This document shows positions 30,292-35,218 of a stretch of DNA of 35,218 nucleotides, one piece after another. The position numbers and the translations under genes were made by a program. A model generated the notes under the pieces. It made no database searches, was not told the origin of the DNA, and saw nothing but the letters and a program-made list of their open reading frames with translations. The stretch is from Acidobacteriota bacterium (lineage in GTDB: Bacteria; Acidobacteriota; Aminicenantia; Aminicenantales; UBA4085). The stretch is from positions 1 through 35,218 of the forward strand of contig JAQULS010000017.1 in NCBI GenBank assembly GCA_028749235.1. Reading direction: 5' to 3'. Positions within the stretch are counted from its first letter, which is position 1. Every line of letters starts with the position of its first letter.

Positions 30292-31941
30292 ATGGCTCGT
30301 CAGCTCATTCCCCGCCGGACATTCGTCAAGGACGCCGTCATGGGAGGAGCCGCCTTGTGGGCGGCCCGGCCCGGCCTGGCCTCCCTTCGCTCCGCCCCCG
30401 CGGCGGCCGAGGCCCGCATCGAGATCCTCCCGGACGAGCCGATCGGCGTGATCTCGCCCGACCTCTACGGCCATTTCACCGAGCACATCGGCGGCGTCGT
30501 CTACGACGGCATCTGGGTCGGCGAGAATTCGCCGGTGCCGAACATCGGCGGCATCCGCAAGGCCCTGGTCGACCACATGCGGCGGATCAAGCCGTCCGTC
30601 GTCCGTTGGCCGGGCGGCTGCTTCGCCGACAGCTACAACTGGCGCGACGGCATCGGGCCGCGGGACAAGCGCCCGCGCCGGACCAATTTCTGGGTCGTCG
30701 ACAACGGCCTGCGCAACGCTCCAGACGGCCCCCAGAAATACGACCCGAACGCTTTCGGAACCAACGAGTTCGTCCGCTTCTGCCGGCTGATCGGCGCCCA
30801 GCCCTACCTGGCGGCCAACCTGCGCAGCGCCTCTTCGCGGGACTTCTACGAATGGGTCGAATACTGCAACGCCCCGGCCGGGCGGACGACCCTTTCGGAC
30901 CAGCGGGCCGCGGCCGGCGACACGGATCCGTTCGGCGTCCGTTTCTGGGGCGTCGGCAACGAGTCGTGGGGCTGCGGCGGCAATTTCACTCCGGAAGAGT
31001 ACGCCACGGAGTTCCGGCGCTTCACGGCCTGGGTTCCCGACTACGGCGTGCCCCTGGCCTTCATCGGCTCCGGCCCGAGCGGCGACGACGTCGATTGGAC
31101 GAAGAAGTTCTTCGCCCACTTGACCGAGCGGGACAAGGGCCTCCTCGGCCTGCTCTACGGCTGGGGCATGCACTATTACTGCGGCACGTCGGGCAAGGGG
31201 CAGGCCATCGACTTCACCGAGGACGATTGGTACGCCCTTCTGGCCAAGGCTGTCCGCATGGAGCCGCTCATCCTGATGCAGTGGGCGGCCATGGCCGAGA
31301 CCGATCCGAAGCACAGAGTCCGTTTGGCGGTTGACGAGTGGGGCGCCTGGCACCGGGCCGGGACCGAGGTCGATCCGACCTATCTCTTCGGCCAGACCTC
31401 GACCATGCGCGACGCGCTCATCGCCGGCCTGACTCTGGATATCTTCAACCGACACGCCGACAAGGTGGCCATGGCCAACGTGGCCCAGCTCATCAACAAC
31501 CTCCACTCGCTGTTCCTGGCGCGCGAAGACAAGTTCACGACGACGCCCAATTTCCACGTCTTCGAGATGTACGCCGCCCACCACGGCGGCCAATCCCTGC
31601 GGACGGTTTTCTCGGTTCCCGCCATCGCCCAAGGCCAGGGCCGCGAAGCCGGCTTGCCCGGCTTGGCCGGCTCGGCCTCCCTGCGGGGCAAGGATCTCGT
31701 CCTGACCGTGGTCAATCCCCACGCCAAGGAAGCCCGCGAGGCGGAGATCGCGGTCCGCGGGGCGTCCGTGAAGTCGGGCCGGGTACGCGTCCTGCGGTCG
31801 GACGACATCCACGCCCACAACACGTTCGAAGCGCCGCACGCCGTCGAACCGGCGGACGGGGCCCTGAAGACGGGCGGCGCGTCGCTCGTCCACCGCTTCC
31901 CGGCGGCCTCCGTCACGCGGCTCGAATTGACGCTCAGCTGA
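30292..31941 (+). CDS. alpha-L-arabinofuranosidase, GH51, Tat-exported
   Basis: The ATG at 30292 follows a perfect AGGAGGT ribosome site, and the open frame upstream runs through a mobile element and is rejected. The 549-residue protein has a Tat-type signal (PRRTFVKDAV, then a hydrophobic stretch to about residue 40). GH51 features follow: SPDLYGHFTEHIGGVVYDGI (55-74), VRWPGGCFADSYNWRDGIGP (104-123), the acid/base Glu224 in VGNESWG and the nucleophile Glu349 in VDEWGAW. A beta-sandwich C-terminal domain ends it. It removes arabinofuranose from arabinan, arabinoxylan or arabinogalactan. It leads a cluster of exported glycosidases in the same direction. Confidence 0.94.
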   Translation: MARQLIPRRTFVKDAVMGGAALWAARPGLASLRSAPAAAEARIEILPDEPIGVISPDLYGHFTEHIGGVVYDGIWVGENSPVPNIGGIRKALVDHMRRIKPSVVRWPGGCFADSYNWRDGIGPRDKRPRRTNFWVVDNGLRNAPDGPQKYDPNAFGTNEFVRFCRLIGAQPYLAANLRSASSRDFYEWVEYCNAPAGRTTLSDQRAAAGDTDPFGVRFWGVGNESWGCGGNFTPEEYATEFRRFTAWVPDYGVPLAFIGSGPSGDDVDWTKKFFAHLTERDKGLLGLLYGWGMHYYCGTSGKGQAIDFTEDDWYALLAKAVRMEPLILMQWAAMAETDPKHRVRLAVDEWGAWHRAGTEVDPTYLFGQTSTMRDALIAGLTLDIFNRHADKVAMANVAQLINNLHSLFLAREDKFTTTPNFHVFEMYAAHHGGQSLRTVFSVPAIAQGQGREAGLPGLAGSASLRGKDLVLTVVNPHAKEAREAEIAVRGASVKSGRVRVLRSDDIHAHNTFEAPHAVEPADGALKTGGASLVHRFPAASVTRLELTLS

Positions 31942-32062
31942 CCGGCGCCGGGCTCATGGATAACGGCGTCTCCATCCGCATTCCGGCCAAGCCCGGGGCG
32001 GCCGAATTGGTTTTTCAACGAAGCGGACGATGATCTTCAATCCCAGGTCGAAAGCAGTGGCC

Positions 32063-34510
32063 ATGAAAAAACGCGAATTCCCACTTTTCCCAATCTTATG
32101 CCTTTGGGCCTTTCTCTTCATCGGCGCGGCCGTCCTGACCGGCGCGCCCGCCTCCGACCCGCCCGCGGCCCTCAAGAGGTGGACGGATCGGATCATCCCC
32201 CTGCCGCAGAGGATCGAAACGGCCGGATCCATCCGGATTTCTCCGCGCGGCATTTCCTTGTCGCTTCCCGGCGGGGAATCGCCCCTGCTTCGGACCGCCG
32301 GCGAGCTTCTCCGGCCGCTGGCCCAGGGTTCAGGTTTTGAGATCAAGGGCGCGCTGACCGGGGAAGACGTCCCGGCCGACTTGCGGGGCGCCTTGCTCGC
32401 GGCCCCGAACAGCGATCAGGCTTACGCCATCCGGCCCATCCTGCGGAAGAAGCGCTTCCGCGGGCTTCTCCTGGCCGCCAACACGCCGTTGGGTCTTCTC
32501 TATGCCGCCCGCACGCTCCGCCAACTCGTTCCGGCCGGGGCTTCCCCCGAGTCGACCCTGGAGATTCCGAGGGTCACCATCCTGGACTGGCCGGATTTGG
32601 CCGAGCGCGGCGAATGGGGCGGAAGCGCCACCCTGGACATACCCTGGCTGGCCGAGCGCAAGCTCAATACCATCGAGGTCCATGCCCAGCTCGGATTCAA
32701 CGACGACGGCTCGCCCAAGGCGTCTCTCTCGCCCGTCTTGATGGAGGAGGCCGGACGCCAGGGCGTTACGATCGTCCCCATCATCCTGCACATGGAGCAG
32801 TTGGCCGGAACCGGCCTCTTCCGCCACCATCCCGAGGTGGCGGCCATGCCGAAGCCGGGCCAGCCCCTGCCCACGGATTACACGCCGCCCGTCTGCTTCT
32901 CCCACCCCAAAACGGCCGAACTGCTGTCCGGATGGATGAACCAATTGCTGGCGGTTCAGGGCGTCGAGGAAGTGGATGTCTGGCTCTCGGAGGAGTCCAA
33001 CCGCTGCTATTGTCCGTTATGCGCCGGGGAGGAGCCGTTTGTCCTGGAGACGAAGGGCATCCTGCGGGCCTTCGATGCGACCCGACGTCTCCGGCCCGAA
33101 GCGCGGCTCCGCATCCTGCTGACCCAGGCCAGCCACGACGTCAACGACCAGGTCCTGGCCGTGGTCGGGCGGAACGCCAAGGTCATCTACTATGATGGGG
33201 GACGGACCTACGACAGCTCGCACCGGCCGATGATCGAGCCGGTGCTGTCGGACTTTGCCGCCGCCGGCGGCTGGATGGGCGTCTATCCCCAGCTGACGAA
33301 TTCCTGGCGGACGGTCTTTCCCTGGAGCGGCGCCGAGTTCATGCGGGCCCGGATGAACGAGTTCGTCGGTAAGGGCCTGCGGAGCTTTATCGGCTATGCC
33401 ACGCCTCATAACAGCTATTACGACTTCAACGTCACGGCCGCCGCCGAATGGAGTTGGAACAGCCGCGGCCGGACGCCGAGGGCTTTCGCCGAAGCCTATG
33501 CCGTGCGCCGGGGGATCGTCCGCCCGGCCGCTTTCGCGGCCTGGTCCGAGCTTGTCGGCCCGGTCGGCTGGAAGCTGGCCGGGAGCCGGACGGTCGAGAG
33601 ACTCGTTTTCGGGGCCGGCGGCCTGGTCTTCGTCGACGGTCGGATCGTGCCGGGCAGCCTGTCCCAATCGCTGGCGTCGATGGACTTCGGCGGGACCCTG
33701 CTCGGAGAATTCGATAATGAACGGGACTTCGAGGCCGGCCGGGAGCGTGCCCGCCAGGCCTTGACCTTGGCCCGGTCGATCGGCGATGCCGCGGTCTTGG
33801 CCGAGACGGAGAGCGTCGCGGGTGTCCTCGACCTGCTGGAGAATCTGCGGGAGATCGCCGCGGCCGATTCCTTGCCCGACGAGGCGGCGAAGCGCGACCG
33901 TCTGGGCCGGGCTTTGGACGGGCTCGACGGGACGGCCCGCGCGCTGGCTGGATCCCTGGGCCGCTGGGGCAGGGAAACCAATCCCGTGCCTCGCAACCGT
34001 CTCGCCTCGCGCTTCCGGGACACGGTCGACTTCGCCTCCCATCTGGCCGATGCCGAGCGGGCTTCCCACGACAGCCTTGGCCTGCCCGATCCTTTCCCGT
34101 CCTTCCGGAGCCGGCTCGCGGCCCGTTGGCGGGACGAAGACTTCGCCCGTTCGGAGACCGCCGATCTGTGGGCCGACGTCACCGCGGCCGTTGACGGACC
34201 GGGCGAATACGACGTTACGTTCCGATTCGAAGACGGAGCCTCGGGCGTCAAGACGCGGGCGGCGACTTTGCTCCGCGGGCCTGACCGGGCCCGCGCCAAG
34301 CCGGTGGCCGAGGATCGCTGGGACTTCCGCATCGGCCGCTTCGACCGCTATGTCGACTACTGGCTGACGGTTCCCGGTGCGGTGGCCGCCGGTGCGACCG
34401 GCGACCGCTATTTCTTGAAGCTGGAAATTGTGGGGCCCGCCCTCGATGCTCCGGCCGACCGGCGGACGTGCCGCGGCTTGGTCACGATGCGGAAATCCTG
34501 GCGGGAATAA
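32063..34510 (+). CDS. exported GH20-like glycosidase of uncertain family
   Basis: The ATG at 32063 is chosen over 32030 because it begins a proper signal peptide (residues 1-30). The product has 815 residues. Residues about 42-170 resemble the GH20b N-terminal domain (RIIPLPQRIETAGSIRIS, AYAIRP, LLLAANTPLGLLYAARTLRQ), followed by a barrel start LEIPRVTILDWPDLAERGEW. At the position where GH20 has its Asp-Glu pair the sequence reads VDVWLSEESNRCYCPLC (304-320), with adjacent acids and a C-x-C-x-x-C cluster. The C-terminal part is helical, then beta-rich. Relation to DUF4838- or GH84-like proteins is possible. Substrate is unknown. The ribosome site is weak. Confidence 0.65.
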   Translation: MKKREFPLFPILCLWAFLFIGAAVLTGAPASDPPAALKRWTDRIIPLPQRIETAGSIRISPRGISLSLPGGESPLLRTAGELLRPLAQGSGFEIKGALTGEDVPADLRGALLAAPNSDQAYAIRPILRKKRFRGLLLAANTPLGLLYAARTLRQLVPAGASPESTLEIPRVTILDWPDLAERGEWGGSATLDIPWLAERKLNTIEVHAQLGFNDDGSPKASLSPVLMEEAGRQGVTIVPIILHMEQLAGTGLFRHHPEVAAMPKPGQPLPTDYTPPVCFSHPKTAELLSGWMNQLLAVQGVEEVDVWLSEESNRCYCPLCAGEEPFVLETKGILRAFDATRRLRPEARLRILLTQASHDVNDQVLAVVGRNAKVIYYDGGRTYDSSHRPMIEPVLSDFAAAGGWMGVYPQLTNSWRTVFPWSGAEFMRARMNEFVGKGLRSFIGYATPHNSYYDFNVTAAAEWSWNSRGRTPRAFAEAYAVRRGIVRPAAFAAWSELVGPVGWKLAGSRTVERLVFGAGGLVFVDGRIVPGSLSQSLASMDFGGTLLGEFDNERDFEAGRERARQALTLARSIGDAAVLAETESVAGVLDLLENLREIAAADSLPDEAAKRDRLGRALDGLDGTARALAGSLGRWGRETNPVPRNRLASRFRDTVDFASHLADAERASHDSLGLPDPFPSFRSRLAARWRDEDFARSETADLWADVTAAVDGPGEYDVTFRFEDGASGVKTRAATLLRGPDRARAKPVAEDRWDFRIGRFDRYVDYWLTVPGAVAAGATGDRYFLKLEIVGPALDAPADRRTCRGLVTMRKSWRE

Positions 34511-34553
34511 ACCCGGCTTGCCATCCCCGGAAGCGCTCTGATATTCTCCGGGC

Positions 34554-35218
34554 ATGAAACGCCGTCAATTTCTCCGCGATTCCGCCTTGGCCGGCGGCGC
34601 CGCCGCCGGCCGCTGGCCGTCCCCCGCGGTCCCCCCGAAAGTCGGGGCCAAGGATGCTGCCGAAAATCCGAACGCCTCCGCTGCCGGTACCGCGAAACTC
34701 CCGGACCTCGAACCCGCCAGATGGATCTGGTATCCGAGCGGCCGCTGCCTGCAGAATACTTTCATTCATTTTAGGCGCGAGATCGCGCTCGCGGCGGCGC
34801 CGCGCCGGGCGACGGGATGGATCTGCGCCGACAGCCGCTATCTCCTGCGGGTCAACGGCCGCCGCATCCAATGGGGGCCGCCGCCCGCGGATCCGCGCTG
34901 GATGGAAGCCGATCCGATCGATCTGACGGCCTCGCTGCAAACCGGCCGCAACGTCCTCGGCGCGACCGTTCTCTACTTCGGCCAAGGCGACGGCACCTGG
35001 CCGCTGGGCAAGCCCGGCTTTCTCTTTTGGCTGGAGATCGAGCACGCCGACGGCCGGATGGAGACAATCGTCTCCGGTCCCGAATGGCGGGTGCTTCTCT
35101 GCCGGGCCTGGCAGCCGGGGCACTACAAGCGCTGGTACCTGCGCTCTCTTCAGGAGGAGTACGACGCCCGTCTCGATCCGCGAGGCTGGGCGGAAGCCGG
35201 GTTCAAGGAAGGCCTCGA
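34554..35218 (+). CDS. alpha-L-rhamnosidase-like protein (GH78), N-terminal part
   Basis: This open frame runs off the right edge, giving 221 full codons. It begins MKRRQFLRDSALAGGAAAG, a Tat-type signal, although the hydrophobic part is short. Residues about 50-200 look like the N-terminal beta-sandwich of bacterial rhamnosidases: LEPARWIWYPSG, FRREI, WICADSRYLLRVNGRRIQWG, DPIDLTASLQTGRNVLGATV and PGFLFWLEIEHADG. The catalytic domain is beyond the window, so the family call rests on this domain and the glycosidase context. It starts 43 bases after the GH20-like gene and may share its transcript. No clear ribosome site is seen. Confidence 0.75.
   Translation, partial: MKRRQFLRDSALAGGAAAGRWPSPAVPPKVGAKDAAENPNASAAGTAKLPDLEPARWIWYPSGRCLQNTFIHFRREIALAAAPRRATGWICADSRYLLRVNGRRIQWGPPPADPRWMEADPIDLTASLQTGRNVLGATVLYFGQGDGTWPLGKPGFLFWLEIEHADGRMETIVSGPEWRVLLCRAWQPGHYKRWYLRSLQEEYDARLDPRGWAEAGFKEGL

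Noticed and set aside
33017-34555. Minus-strand frame of 512 codons opposite the GH20-like gene.
   Set aside because: Same shadow effect; no recognisable domain or ribosome site.

Overview
The window is about 35 kb of GC-rich bacterial DNA, densely coding on both strands. Many gene products carry lipoprotein or Tat signals. The gene mix is a butyrate kinase pathway, secreted glycosidases, peptide use, a corrinoid/ferredoxin pair of the mercury-methylation type, and VKOR-DsbA oxidative folding. It suggests an anaerobic, sugar- and peptide-fermenting heterotroph. Candidatus Aminicenantes (Acidobacteriota-like) is my best guess, from gene content only. There is no rRNA, tRNA or other marker to fix the taxonomy, and I saw no CRISPR array.

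Layout. 1-2386: end of a serine hydrolase, a DUF4097 lipoprotein, a mobile repeat and a small DUF4404 gene. 2431-5038 (minus): operon pyrE-buk-ptb. 5294-7460: a lower-GC patch with an HNH endonuclease gene broken by an in-frame TAG, and an AlbA_2/ATPase-type regulator. 7597-12423: a URO-D-family gene, then a fucose module (GH29 fucosidase, mutarotase, Na+/solute symporter). 12434-13072 (minus): vapBC with a palindromic operator in its promoter. 13157-15126 (minus): marR-hgcA-hgcB. 15182-15973 (minus): exported nucleosidase-like protein. 16535-17824: VKOR-DsbA fusion. 17855-21966: a tightly packed run of HhH protein, POT peptide transporter, M24 peptidase, ChrA and DUF2284. 21979-23346: two divergent lipoproteins. 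23406-27544: HrpA helicase and a cupin. 27639-29332: nikR, a cupin and a NicO/UreH-type metal permease. 29410-29895: guanine deaminase. 30292-35218: secreted glycosidases (GH51, a GH20-like protein, GH78).

Two things stand out. First, 13157-15126 encodes an apparently complete HgcA/HgcB pair, translationally coupled to a cysteine-rich MarR regulator, with a candidate operator inside the promoter. Second, four copies of an undescribed-looking, non-coding, quasi-palindromic element lie at 1750-2043, 8678-8842 (half copy), 16035-16406 and 29911-30204. The three full copies have terminal inverted repeats and are each flanked by a 7-9 bp AT-rich direct repeat. This is what a MITE-like element that duplicates its target site would leave. 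Two copies lie directly upstream of glycosidase genes, and one abuts a good promoter.

The genes fit one lifestyle. Exported glycosidases release fucose, arabinose and rhamnose. Symporters and a peptide transporter import sugars and peptides, an M24 peptidase trims peptides, and Ptb/Buk make ATP from butyryl-CoA. NikR with its adjacent permease would control nickel supply.
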